A DNA stretch of 64,000 nucleotides, taken from the NCBI GenBank assembly GCA_035712345.1, contig DASTAY010000051.1, positions 9,181-73,180 on the forward strand. The letters run 5' to 3'. The notes under the pieces were generated by a model. It saw nothing but the letters and a program-made list of their open reading frames with translations, made no database searches and was not told the DNA's origin. Positions 24,067 to 31,466 of the stretch are shown here, piece by piece (position 1 is the stretch's first letter; every line of letters starts with the position of its first letter). Origin of the DNA: VRUE01 sp035712345 (GTDB taxonomy: Bacteria > Actinomycetota > Thermoleophilia > Solirubrobacterales > 70-9). The position numbers and the translations under genes were made by a program.

Positions 24067-24804
24067 ATGCCAAGAGGCAAGTCAAGCAACGGGAATGGTG
24101 CGGGAGGCGGGTCTCATCTGCCCGTCCTGGTGGACCGGCGGCTCGTCAAGGCGCTGGATCACACCCTGCGTCAGCACATCCTGCTCGCCACTGTGGCGGG
24201 AGAGATCAGTCCCAACGAGCTTTCGAAGGCGCTCGACGAGGGGCTCAGTCAGATCAGCTACCACGTCAAGGTCCTGCGCGAGGACTGCGACGGGATGATC
24301 GAAGAGACGCGCACCGAGCCGCGCCGGGGGGCGGTCGAGCACTACTACCGCGCGACCCCGAAGAGCCTGTTCCCGGCGAAGGCATGGCGGCGACTCAAGA
24401 AAGGGCTGCGCGCCGTGGTCGGAGCCGGCCAGGCGAGCGACCTGTTCAACGACCTCGCAGAAGCCCTGCAAGCGGGCAAGCTGCAGGGGCCGCACGACCA
24501 CATCAACCGCACGCCCCTCGTCCTCGACGCCGAGGGACAGAAAAACGTGCGGGCAATCGCGGAGCGCGCGACCAAGGAAGTCGAAAACGAGCAGCGGGCG
24601 ACGGCGAAGCGCAGGGAGAAGGCCGACGGCGACGGAGAGGTCGTCGGCTACACCTTCGCCCTGCTGGCCTTCGAGGCAGCCTGGGAGCCCGCCGACGCGG
24701 ATGCCCTGGTCGCAGAGGTCGAGGCGACGACGAACGGAGCAAACGGGGCCGGTCGAAACGGCGGAGGGAGCAAGAGGGGCGGCAGGCGCAAGGCAGGGAC
24801 GTAG
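24067..24804 (+). CDS. Winged-helix (ArsR-like) transcriptional regulator
   Basis: 245 residues. LVKALDHTLRQHILLATVAGEISPNELSKALDEGLSQISYHVKVL is the winged helix typical of regulators much expanded in Thermoleophilia. VEHYYRATPKSLF forms the wing and dimer interface. Residues 110-215 are a helical sensor-like domain, and the C-terminus is a Gly/Asn/Lys/Arg-rich basic tail that could bind DNA non-specifically. It has no cysteine metal site, so it is not an obvious metal sensor. Same strand as XRE and the 88-residue HTH protein. Confidence 0.8.
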   Translation: MPRGKSSNGNGAGGGSHLPVLVDRRLVKALDHTLRQHILLATVAGEISPNELSKALDEGLSQISYHVKVLREDCDGMIEETRTEPRRGAVEHYYRATPKSLFPAKAWRRLKKGLRAVVGAGQASDLFNDLAEALQAGKLQGPHDHINRTPLVLDAEGQKNVRAIAERATKEVENEQRATAKRREKADGDGEVVGYTFALLAFEAAWEPADADALVAEVEATTNGANGAGRNGGGSKRGGRRKAGT

Positions 24805-24822
24805 AGCCGCGCAAGGGGCGTT

Positions 24823-24843
24823 GGGGACGGCAGGGCCGTCCCC
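24823..24843 (+). terminator. Strong hairpin after the winged-helix gene
   Basis: GGGGACGGC (24823-24831) pairs exactly with GCCGTCCCC (24835-24843) across a 3-nt loop, 18 bp after the stop. No T-run follows. It probably ends or attenuates the transcript. Confidence 0.5.
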
Positions 24844-24883
24844 ACGCCCCCCGGCGCCTACCGACACACCGAGCGGAGAGAAC

Positions 24884-25150
24884 ATGACCCATTGCGAGAT
24901 CCCACCCAAGTACAACGTGGCGACCGTCGAAGCCGTGATCCTCGAAGTCGCGGCAGAACTGCACCCCCAGAACCCGACGGCAAATGAGGTTGCGCTGACG
25001 ATCATCGGCGACCCCGACGACGCCAGGGAGGTCGAGACAGCCGCTCGGGCGATCCGGGGGCTCCGCGAGTCCGGCCTGTTCAAAGTCCGTGACGACGAGA
25101 TCGTCGAGCCGACGCCGGCAGCCCTCCGCGCCGTCGCGCTCCTCACGTAG
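24884..25150 (+). CDS. Small helix-turn-helix-like protein
   Basis: 88 residues from ATG 24884, preceded by GAGCGGAGAG. The pattern ATVEAVILEVAAELHPQNPTANEVALTII, ETAARAIRGLRESGLFKVRDDEIVEPTPAALRAVALL is a winged-helix layout (helix, recognition helix, short wing) with no known motif match. It accompanies the 245-residue regulator in the cassette. Its stop is 10 bp before direct repeat DR2. Confidence 0.6.
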   Translation: MTHCEIPPKYNVATVEAVILEVAAELHPQNPTANEVALTIIGDPDDAREVETAARAIRGLRESGLFKVRDDEIVEPTPAALRAVALLT

Positions 25151-25199
25151 CGAAATCCCCTGCGATCGAACCAGCGCGGAAGCGTGTCCGTACCCAGGG
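25151..25199. repeat. Direct repeat DR2 (about 49 bp)
   Basis: Second copy of the DR1 sequence at 21911-21959, 3.24 kb away and in the same orientation. It lies in the 77-bp gap between the small HTH gene and the secreted COG4315-type gene. Confidence 0.7.
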
Positions 25200-25227
25200 T
25201 GAACCGGAATCCGACCGAGGAGCGCCA

Positions 25228-25671
25228 ATGCCGCAGCCTTCCACCACCCGTCTCCCCCGCCCCACGAGCGTCGCGATCCTCGCGGCCATCGCGATCATCG
25301 CCCTAGCCGGCCTCTTCGGCTCGCTCGCATCGGCCCAGACCAGCAAGCGCGTCGTCAAGGAGGGCCACGCCGGCGGACATACCGTTCTGACCGACAAGGC
25401 CGGGCTGACCCTCTACAGCCTCAGCGTCGAGAAGCACGGCCACTTCATCTGCACCGGCTCCTGCGTCTCCACCTGGATCCCGCTGTTGGTCCGTCCCGGT
25501 GTGAAGCCCACCGGCCCGGTCAGCCTCGGCGTCGTCAAGCGACCCGACGGCAAGCGGCAGGTGACCTTCGACGGCAGGCCGCTCTACAGGTTCGACGGAG
25601 ACTCGCGCAAGGGCGAAGCCAACGGCGAGGGCTTCAAGGACGTCGGCACGTGGCACTCCGCCAGGCCGTAG
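25228..25671 (+). CDS. Secreted COG4315/PF03640-type repeat protein
   Basis: 147 residues with an N-terminal signal peptide (hydrophobic VAILAAIAIIALAGLFGSLASA, cleavage likely after ASA-Q). Two copies of the secreted-repeat signature follow: LTDKAGLTLYSLSVEKHGHFICTGSC...W and VTFDGRPLYRFDGDS...GEGFKDVGTWH. The pattern and the paired aromatic/Asp residues match the family of secreted proteins of unknown function, often called lipoprotein-like though this one lacks a lipobox. Its 3' end overlaps the opposite gene by 38 bp. Confidence 0.82.
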   Translation: MPQPSTTRLPRPTSVAILAAIAIIALAGLFGSLASAQTSKRVVKEGHAGGHTVLTDKAGLTLYSLSVEKHGHFICTGSCVSTWIPLLVRPGVKPTGPVSLGVVKRPDGKRQVTFDGRPLYRFDGDSRKGEANGEGFKDVGTWHSARP

Positions 25672-26230
25672 CGGACAAGGGCCTCGGCAGGGCCTGAGCC
25701 TCCCCGGGCAAGGCGCCGCAAAGGGCGGCGCGTTCGACCACCCAACCGAGCCGCCGCTTGAGGACAGCCACGCGGAGCCCCTGGCCGATCAGGTCGCGGA
25801 CGACGAGCGCCGTCAGGGCGCGATCGTCCGCGACATCGGCCCGGAGCAGAACCGCGGTCGGTCGGATGCGCGGCGCGGCAAGCATCGCGCGGAGCAGATC
25901 CGGCGGCAGGTGGACGACCGCGGCGGACTCGCGGGCGAGCGGCAAAGCGGCGGCGAGCGCCTCGATCTCCGCGGGCTCCGGCGCGAGCGTCAGCTGACCG
26001 AACCGCCCCCGCGAGGCGACGGCGGCGTCCGGCAGGTGCGCCGCCAGGCGCTCCTCCAGGGCCCGCGCTCCGCTCGTCGCGAAGAGGGTCGAGCGGCGCC
26101 CGCCGCCATCCTCGAGGTCGATCAAGAGGGCCGCCCGGTCGGGCTCCGAAGCCGCGCAGGCGAGCGCCGCGGCCGCGCCCCGCGATCCGATGGCGGCGCC
26201 GACCCGGCAGACGAGCACGACGGCGCTCAT
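25634..26230 (-). CDS. CpaE/MinD-like protein lacking a P-loop
   Basis: 198 residues from ATG 26230, overlapping TadE-2 by 4 bp. The layout (VVLVCRVGAAIGSRGAAAALACA, then AALLIDLEDGG, later AVVHLPPDLL and AVLLRADVADDRALTALVVRDL) follows a ParA/MinD fold. The site where KGGVGKT would stand reads VGAAIGSRG, with no lysine, so it should not bind ATP in the normal way. CpaE-type ATPases localise Tad pilus machines, and gene order supports that relation. Low similarity means the family call is tentative. Confidence 0.5.
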   Translation of the reverse strand: MSAVVLVCRVGAAIGSRGAAAALACAASEPDRAALLIDLEDGGGRRSTLFATSGARALEERLAAHLPDAAVASRGRFGQLTLAPEPAEIEALAAALPLARESAAVVHLPPDLLRAMLAAPRIRPTAVLLRADVADDRALTALVVRDLIGQGLRVAVLKRRLGWVVERAALCGALPGEAQALPRPLSATAWRSATCRRP

Positions 26231-26556
26231 TTCGGCCTCGCCTGGGTGGAGGAGGTGACCGCGAGGCGGTCGGCGAGGGCCGGCAGCGGCGAGGGTGGGC
26301 GCAGGCGCACGGTGACCCGCCCGCCCTCGACGGAGACGGTGACGTCGTCCTCGGCCCAACCAGGGAGCGCGTCGCGCGCCGCGGCCACAGCGGGCCGTCC
26401 CGACGCCAGCGCAAGCGCCCCGGCCTCCGCCGCCCCGTCGGCGAGCGTCAGCGCGTAGCCGGTTGCGAGCAGCTGCAGGGCGAGAAGCCCGGCCAGCGCG
26501 AGAACCGGCAGCGCGGCGGCCAGCTCGACGGTGGCCTGCCCCCTCTCCCTAGCCAC
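26227..26556 (-). CDS. TadE-like pseudopilin (second copy)
   Basis: 109 residues. ARERGQATVELAAALPVLALAGLLALQLLATGYAL carries the short basic start, the Glu at the TadE position (ATVELA), and one membrane helix. The rest is a small beta-rich outer domain. Overlaps both the gene before (8 bp) and the one after (4 bp). Part of a Tad/Flp-pilus-like group, though no TadA, TadB, TadC or prepilin peptidase is in the window. Confidence 0.75.
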   Translation of the reverse strand: MARERGQATVELAAALPVLALAGLLALQLLATGYALTLADGAAEAGALALASGRPAVAAARDALPGWAEDDVTVSVEGGRVTVRLRPPSPLPALADRLAVTSSTQARPK

Positions 26557-26902
26557 CGCCCGGCTCCAGCGCCGACCTCGCCCCGACCATCACGCGCGGC
26601 ATCCCCGGGATGAGCGCCGGGATCGCAACTCGGACCGAGACCGATTCGCCCTCGCTCAGCTCGGCGCCGCGCCGCAGGGCCGGCGGCAACGCGGCGCGGG
26701 CGACTGCGCTCGGGTCGCCGCCGACCAAGCTCGCTCGCGCACCGGCACGCGCCGCGATTCCCGCAGACCACAAGGCGTATCCCGCCAGGCCGAGCTGTGC
26801 CGCCACCAGGACCGCCAGCAACAGGAACGGAACCGCCGCGACCATCTCGACGGACGCGGTCCCGTCCTCCCTGTGAGTGCTGCTGGCGGCCTGGCGCGAC
26901 AC
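26549..26902 (-). CDS. TadE-like pseudopilin (first copy)
   Basis: 117 residues. REDGTASVEMVAAVPFLLLAVLVAAQLGLAGYALW has the Glu of the TadE motif (ASVEM) and a single helix, followed by an outer domain with ARAGARASLVGGDPSAVARAALP. It leads a three-gene overlapping unit. The gene starts 34 bp downstream of a CGCGCTCA...CAAAA segment that is found at the same distance from the VanY-SLT gene start. Confidence 0.75.
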   Translation of the reverse strand: MSRQAASSTHREDGTASVEMVAAVPFLLLAVLVAAQLGLAGYALWSAGIAARAGARASLVGGDPSAVARAALPPALRRGAELSEGESVSVRVAIPALIPGMPRVMVGARSALEPGGG

Positions 26903-26936
26903 GAGCCGAGCCTCGCGGCCCGAGGCGCGCCGGTGG

Positions 26937-26980
26937 CGCGCTCAAGCAAAAAGATGTGTGACGGCTTCGGCGCGGATCAG
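26937..26980 (-). promoter_or_regulatory. Upstream segment shared with the VanY-SLT gene
   Basis: GCGCTCAAGCAAAAAG...GGCGCGGATC resembles GCGCTCAGTCAAAATT...AGCGCGGAAG at 21900-21942. Both lie 34 bp upstream of their gene's start codon, and in both genes a small GC hairpin sits between segment and start (26910-26927; 21875-21890). This suggests one regulator controls both Tad-type units. Confidence 0.45.
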
Positions 26981-27327
26981 TAGGTGTTCGCCTCGCTCCA
27001 GACCTTCCAGATGGCGCCGATCGAGGCGCCGAGCAGGAGAATCCAGGCAAGCGCGCCGCCGCCGCTGGCGAACATCTCGTCGCTGCCGGCGATCAACAGC
27101 GCGATCAGCCCGAGCGCCCCATAGAGGAGAGCGCGGCGGCCATCGCTCAAGGTCGCCAGGGTGAGCTGGTTCTGGCGGCTGAGGACGAACAGGGTCCAGG
27201 CGATGCCGGCGAGAAAGCCCATCGTGATCGCGGTCAGGATCGCGTCCGCCAAGTTGCCGCCGTTGGGGGCGAACGCCACCACCAGGGCGAGCAGGAGGAC
27301 GATCGCGACATTCCGCACGGTCTGCAT
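26977..27327 (-). CDS. Small membrane protein, unknown
   Basis: 116 residues with four hydrophobic segments: VAIVLLLALVVAF, ADAILTAITMGFLAGIAWTLFVL, ALLYGALGLIALLIA and ALAWILLLGASIGAIWKVW. I recognise no family. It lies 19 bp after the 78-residue membrane protein on the same strand, so it may be the last gene of the Pit unit. Confidence 0.6.
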   Translation of the reverse strand: MQTVRNVAIVLLLALVVAFAPNGGNLADAILTAITMGFLAGIAWTLFVLSRQNQLTLATLSDGRRALLYGALGLIALLIAGSDEMFASGGGALAWILLLGASIGAIWKVWSEANTY

Positions 27328-27346
27328 GGGGAAATTGTACGGCTAG

Positions 27347-27583
27347 TCACTTGCTCGTCATCACGACTATCCCGGCGGCCACGGCCCCCAGGGTCACCAC
27401 CAGGGCCAGCCCGCAGAGCGTCGCCGCCGCGCCCGCGGCCACCGGCCGCCCGCTGCGGCTGAGGTCGACGAAGCGGGCGCCTCCCCAGATCGCCATCGAG
27501 AAGATGGCGGTGACGCCGACGCCGGCGACCAGCGAGGCGATCACCGTCTCGACCAGCTCCTTGGTCTGAACGATCTCGGCCAT
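27347..27583 (-). CDS. Two-helix membrane protein, unknown
   Basis: 78 residues from ATG 27583, 2 bp after the Pit stop. Two helices (VETVIASLVAGVGVTAIFSMAIWGG and AAAGAAATLCGLALVVTLGAVAAGIVVM) flank a short basic loop. The same small gene often follows Pit in related genomes as far as I know, but its role is not established. Position suggests an accessory of phosphate uptake. Confidence 0.6.
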   Translation of the reverse strand: MAEIVQTKELVETVIASLVAGVGVTAIFSMAIWGGARFVDLSRSGRPVAAGAAATLCGLALVVTLGAVAAGIVVMTSK

Positions 27584-27585
27584 CG

Positions 27586-28683
27586 TCAGGCCGCCGGGAC
27601 CGGCGCCCCACGCTGGGCGCGGCGGGCGAAGATCGCGACGATCAGGCTGAGCGACATCAGCGTGACCAGGACGGGCCCCAGGGCGCCGCTGCCGAACACG
27701 TCGGTGAGGCCATAGGCGGCGGCGCCGATCGCAGCCGCGGCGGGCAGGGTCAGCAGCCAGGCGACGACGATGTTCCCCGCCACCCCCCAGCGGACCGCGG
27801 AGAGGCGCTTGCCGGCGCCGGCGCCCATCACCCCGCCGTTGATCACGTGCGTGGTGGAGAGCGGGAAGCCGAAGTGGGTCGAGGCGAGGATCACGGCGGC
27901 GCCCGCCCCCTGCGCCGAGAAGCCCTGTGCGGCGTCCATCTTGATGATCCGGCTGCCGGTCGTGCGGATGATCCGCCAGCCGCCGATGTAGGTGCCGAGG
28001 GCGATCGCCGTCGCCGCGGAGACGATCACCCAGAGCGGCGGGTCGGAGTTGGCCGCCAGGGTGCCGTTGGCGATCAGCGCCAGGGTGATCACCCCCATCG
28101 TCTTCTGCGCGTCGTTGGTGCCATGCGCAAGCGCAAGCAGCCCGCCGGAGATCACCTGGCCGTAGCGGAAGCCGCGTGCGACCGGCCCCGGCCGCTGCCG
28201 CCCGGCGATCCGGTAGGCGAGCCCGATCGCGAGCCCGGCGGCGGCGAAGGCGACGACCGGAGCGACGACAGCCGGGATCAGGACCTTGCCGACGAGGCCC
28301 TCGGCGAGGACCGCGTCGGGCCCCGCCGCCGCCACGGCAGAACCGACGACGCCGCCGATCAGCGCGTGCGAGGAGCTCGAGGGCAGGCCGAACCACCAGG
28401 TGATCAGGTTCCAGGCGATCGCCCCGATCAGCCCCGCGAAGACGATCGTCGGCGTGATCACGCCCGAATCGACGACGTCGTTGGCGACGGTCGCGGCGAC
28501 CGAGATCGAGATGAAAGCGCCGGCGAAGTTGAGCAGCGAGGCGATCCCGATCGCCACCGACGGGCGCGCCGCTCCGGTCGAGATCGAGGTGGCGACGACG
28601 TTCGCCGTGTCGTGGAACCCGTTGGTGAAGTCGAAGGCGAGCGCCGTGCCCACGACGATCACCATGATCACGTCCGAGCTCAC
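27586..28683 (-). CDS. pit: Inorganic phosphate transporter, Pit family
   Basis: 365 residues with about ten helices. The duplicated family signature is visible: GFHDTANVVATSI near the start and AHGTNDAQKTMGVI in the second half, with SSSHALIGG and STTHVINGG in between and after. It is a low-affinity metal-phosphate:H+ symporter. The start overlaps the stop of the DUF47 partner by 4 bp. It complements the high-affinity Pst system encoded 10 kb away. Confidence 0.94.
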   Translation of the reverse strand: MSSDVIMVIVVGTALAFDFTNGFHDTANVVATSISTGAARPSVAIGIASLLNFAGAFISISVAATVANDVVDSGVITPTIVFAGLIGAIAWNLITWWFGLPSSSSHALIGGVVGSAVAAAGPDAVLAEGLVGKVLIPAVVAPVVAFAAAGLAIGLAYRIAGRQRPGPVARGFRYGQVISGGLLALAHGTNDAQKTMGVITLALIANGTLAANSDPPLWVIVSAATAIALGTYIGGWRIIRTTGSRIIKMDAAQGFSAQGAGAAVILASTHFGFPLSTTHVINGGVMGAGAGKRLSAVRWGVAGNIVVAWLLTLPAAAAIGAAAYGLTDVFGSGALGPVLVTLMSLSLIVAIFARRAQRGAPVPAA

Positions 28684-29309
28684 GAGTTCTTGATGACTAT
28701 TCCCTCGAGGATCTGAGCAGCGGTCTCGGTCGCGTCGATCGCGTTCTCGAGGACCGCGAACATGTCCTTCCAGCGGATCACCACCATCGGGTCGATCCCG
28801 TTGGAGAAGAGCGAGGCGACCGCGTCGCGGGAGATCCGGTCGCCGTCGTTCTCGAGCCGGTGGATCTCGATCCAGTACCGGTCCAGCCCCTTCAGCTCGC
28901 GCAGGTGCTCGAGCCCGGCGGCGAGCTGCTCGCAGGCGGCGACGAGCACCCCGGTCAGCGCCTGGGCCTGCGCCATCGGCGCTTCGATCTGGTACAGGCC
29001 GAGCAGGTCGGCGGCTTCCTCGGTGTAGTCGACGATGTCGTCCATCTGGGTCGCCAGGCTGTAGATGTCCTCGCGGTCGATCGGCGTGACGAAGGTCGAG
29101 TTGAGGCGCTTGACGATGTCGTGGGTGATCCGATCGCCCTCCTGCTCGGCCTTGAGGATCTCGCGCGGGAGGTCGGTCTCGTCGGGCCAGCTGCCCATCA
29201 TCTCGTCGAGCAGGCGCGCGGCGCGAACGGCGTTCTGCCCCGCCTCGATGAAGAGGTCGAAGAAGGCGCTGTCGCGTGGCAGGAGCGAGAGACGAACCAC
29301 GCGGCCCAT
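28680..29309 (-). CDS. DUF47/PhoU-like partner of Pit
   Basis: 209 residues from ATG 29309 (MGRVVRLSLLPRDSAFFDLF). PhoU-like three-helix pattern: ARLLDEMMG, KAEQEGDRITHDIVKRLNSTFVTPIDREDIYSLATQMDDIVDYTEEAADLL, and RLENDGDRISRDAVASLFSNGIDPMVVIRWKDMFAVLENAIDATETAA. The paired E-x-x-x-D motifs bind metal in relatives. The coupled DUF47-pit order is widespread, and the protein is thought to regulate Pit. Confidence 0.9.
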   Translation of the reverse strand: MGRVVRLSLLPRDSAFFDLFIEAGQNAVRAARLLDEMMGSWPDETDLPREILKAEQEGDRITHDIVKRLNSTFVTPIDREDIYSLATQMDDIVDYTEEAADLLGLYQIEAPMAQAQALTGVLVAACEQLAAGLEHLRELKGLDRYWIEIHRLENDGDRISRDAVASLFSNGIDPMVVIRWKDMFAVLENAIDATETAAQILEGIVIKNS

Positions 29310-29341
29310 CCTAATGATCGAATGCGACCCTTCCCGGCACG

Positions 29342-31447
29342 TCAGCCCGCCGTCGCGGCGAACTGTTCCGCGCTGCGCGCGGAATGGCGCTCGCGCAGCT
29401 CCTCCTGGACGCTGCGGCGCAGTCCCCCGGAGGGGGCGAGCCGTGTCCAGACGCCGTCCGCGTCGAGCTCCCAGGCGTTGGCGTTGTCGGCGAAGCAACC
29501 CTCCAGGACGTCGAGCAGCTGGACCCGCAGGCCCTCGTCCTCGATCGGGGCCACCAGCTCGACCCGGCTGTCGAGGTTGCGCGGCATCAGGTCGGCGGAG
29601 CCGGTCAGCACCCGGGTCTCCGCGCCGCGACGGAAGGCGTAGATGCGCGAATGCTCGAGGAAGCGACCGACGATCGAGACGACGCGGATGTTCTCAGAGA
29701 CGCCGGGCAAACCGGGCCGCAGGCAGCAGATGCCGCGCACGTTGAGGTCGACCTGGACGCCCGCCCGCGAGGCCTCGTAGAGCGCCTGGATGCAACCCGC
29801 GTCGACCAGGGCGTTCATCTTCAGCGCGATCCGCGCCTCCTGCCCGGCGCGGTGGGCCTCGACCGTCGACTCGATCTCGGCGACGATGCGCTCGCGCATC
29901 GTGGTCGGCGAGACCAGCACCTTGCGGTACTCGGTCGGGCGGCCGTAGCCGGTGAGGAAGTTGAACATCTCGGCGACGTCGGCGCCGATCTCCGGGTCGG
30001 CGGTGAAGAGGCCGAGGTCGGTGTAGAGGCGGGCGGTGGTCGGGTTGTAGTTGCCGGTGCCGATGTGGACGTACTCGCGCACCCGGTCGCCCTCGCGGCG
30101 GGCGACGAGCACGGCCTTGACGTGCGTCTTCAGCCCGGGGATGCCGTAGACGACGTGAACGCCGGCCTCCTCCAGCGACTTGGCCCAGTGGATGTTGGCC
30201 TCCTCGTCGAAACGGGCTTTGAGCTCGACCATGCAGACCGCCTGCTTGCCGCGTTCGGAGGCGCGGATCAGCGCCGGCACCAGCGGCGAGTCGTCGCTCG
30301 TCCGGTACACCGTCTGCTTTATCGCCAGCACGTCGGGGTCGGCGACCGCCTGCACGACGAAGCGCTCGACCGAGCTGGCGAAGGAGTCGTAGGGGTGGTG
30401 GACGAGGATGTCGCCCTGGCGGATCGCGGCGAACATGTCGACGGGTTCGTCGTCCTCGCCCTGCAGGCGCGGCTGGGTGACCGGGGCCCAGGGCTCGAAG
30501 CGCAGCTCGGGATGGCTGCCGGCGGCGTCGACGACGTCGCCGAGGTCGGCGAGGTCGATCAGCCCGTCGACGTCATAGACCTCGCGGTCTTCGAGCCGCA
30601 GCGCGTCGATCAGCTGGGCGCGCAGCTTTGCGTTCATCCCCGCCGCGACCTCGAGCCGCACGACCTCGCCGAAGCGCCGCCGGCGCAGCTCGTCCTGGAC
30701 CGCCTGCAACAGGTCGTCGGCCTCGTCGGAGATCGTGAAGTCGGCGTCGCGGGTGACGCGGAAGTAGCCGTGGTCGACCACCTCGGCGCCGGGAAAGAGC
30801 GCGTCGAGGTTGGCCGCGATCGCCTCCTCCAGCGGGACGAAGACCCGGTTGCGCTCGCCGACCCGCAGGAAGCGGCCGAGCAGCTCCTTCGGCACCTTGA
30901 CCCGGGCGATGATCTCGGTGCCGCTTTCGGGGTCGCGCAGCAGCACGCCGAGGCTGAGCGAGAGGTTGGAGATGTAGGGGAAGGGACGGCCGAGGCCGAC
31001 GACGAGCGGGGTCAGCGCCGGGAAGACCTGCTCGTGGAAGCGCGCGTCGATTTCACGCCGCTCCTGCTCGCTCGCGGTCTCCAGCGAGACGATGCGGACC
31101 CCCTGCTCCTCCAGGGCCGGGCGCAGGACGCCGGTGAAGCAGTCGTGCAGGCGGTCGTCGAGCTCGAGCACGCGGGTCTGGATCGCGTCGATCTGCTCGC
31201 TCGGCCCGAGGCCGTCGGGACCGCGGGCGTCGATCCCGGCGTCGAGCTGGTCGAAGAGGCCGGCGACGCGGACCATGAAGAACTCGTCCAGGTTGGAGGC
31301 GTAGATCGCGCAGAAGCGGACCCGCTCCAACAGCGGCACCTCCGGGTCCTCGGCCAACTCCAGCACCCGTTGGTTGAAGTCGAGCCAGGAGAGCTCGCGG
31401 TTGAAGTAGAGGGCCGGATCGTCGATCGGCCAATCGTACTGCCGCAC
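29342..31447 (-). CDS. ppk1: Polyphosphate kinase 1
   Basis: 701 residues, standard length. Builds polyphosphate from ATP and reverses. N-terminal YFNRELSWLDFNQRVL, the phosphorylated His region in IHWAKSLEEAGVHVVYGIPGLKTHVKAVLVARREG and YVHIGTGNYNPTTARLYTDLGLFT, and C-terminal GICCLRPGLPGVSENIRVVSIVGRFLEHSRIY and LTGSADLMPRNLDSRVE. Its neighbours (Pit, CHAD, Ppx, Pst) place it in a phosphate storage cluster. Confidence 0.96.
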   Translation of the reverse strand: MRQYDWPIDDPALYFNRELSWLDFNQRVLELAEDPEVPLLERVRFCAIYASNLDEFFMVRVAGLFDQLDAGIDARGPDGLGPSEQIDAIQTRVLELDDRLHDCFTGVLRPALEEQGVRIVSLETASEQERREIDARFHEQVFPALTPLVVGLGRPFPYISNLSLSLGVLLRDPESGTEIIARVKVPKELLGRFLRVGERNRVFVPLEEAIAANLDALFPGAEVVDHGYFRVTRDADFTISDEADDLLQAVQDELRRRRFGEVVRLEVAAGMNAKLRAQLIDALRLEDREVYDVDGLIDLADLGDVVDAAGSHPELRFEPWAPVTQPRLQGEDDEPVDMFAAIRQGDILVHHPYDSFASSVERFVVQAVADPDVLAIKQTVYRTSDDSPLVPALIRASERGKQAVCMVELKARFDEEANIHWAKSLEEAGVHVVYGIPGLKTHVKAVLVARREGDRVREYVHIGTGNYNPTTARLYTDLGLFTADPEIGADVAEMFNFLTGYGRPTEYRKVLVSPTTMRERIVAEIESTVEAHRAGQEARIALKMNALVDAGCIQALYEASRAGVQVDLNVRGICCLRPGLPGVSENIRVVSIVGRFLEHSRIYAFRRGAETRVLTGSADLMPRNLDSRVELVAPIEDEGLRVQLLDVLEGCFADNANAWELDADGVWTRLAPSGGLRRSVQEELRERHSARSAEQFAATAG

Positions 31448-31466
31448 CGCCGCCCGTCCTCAGGCC

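Noticed and set aside
21911..25199. Integrative element with att sites
   Set aside because: Direct repeats are present but there is no integrase, transposase or tRNA target, and a related segment upstream of TadE-1 offers a regulatory explanation, so it is reported as a cassette only.
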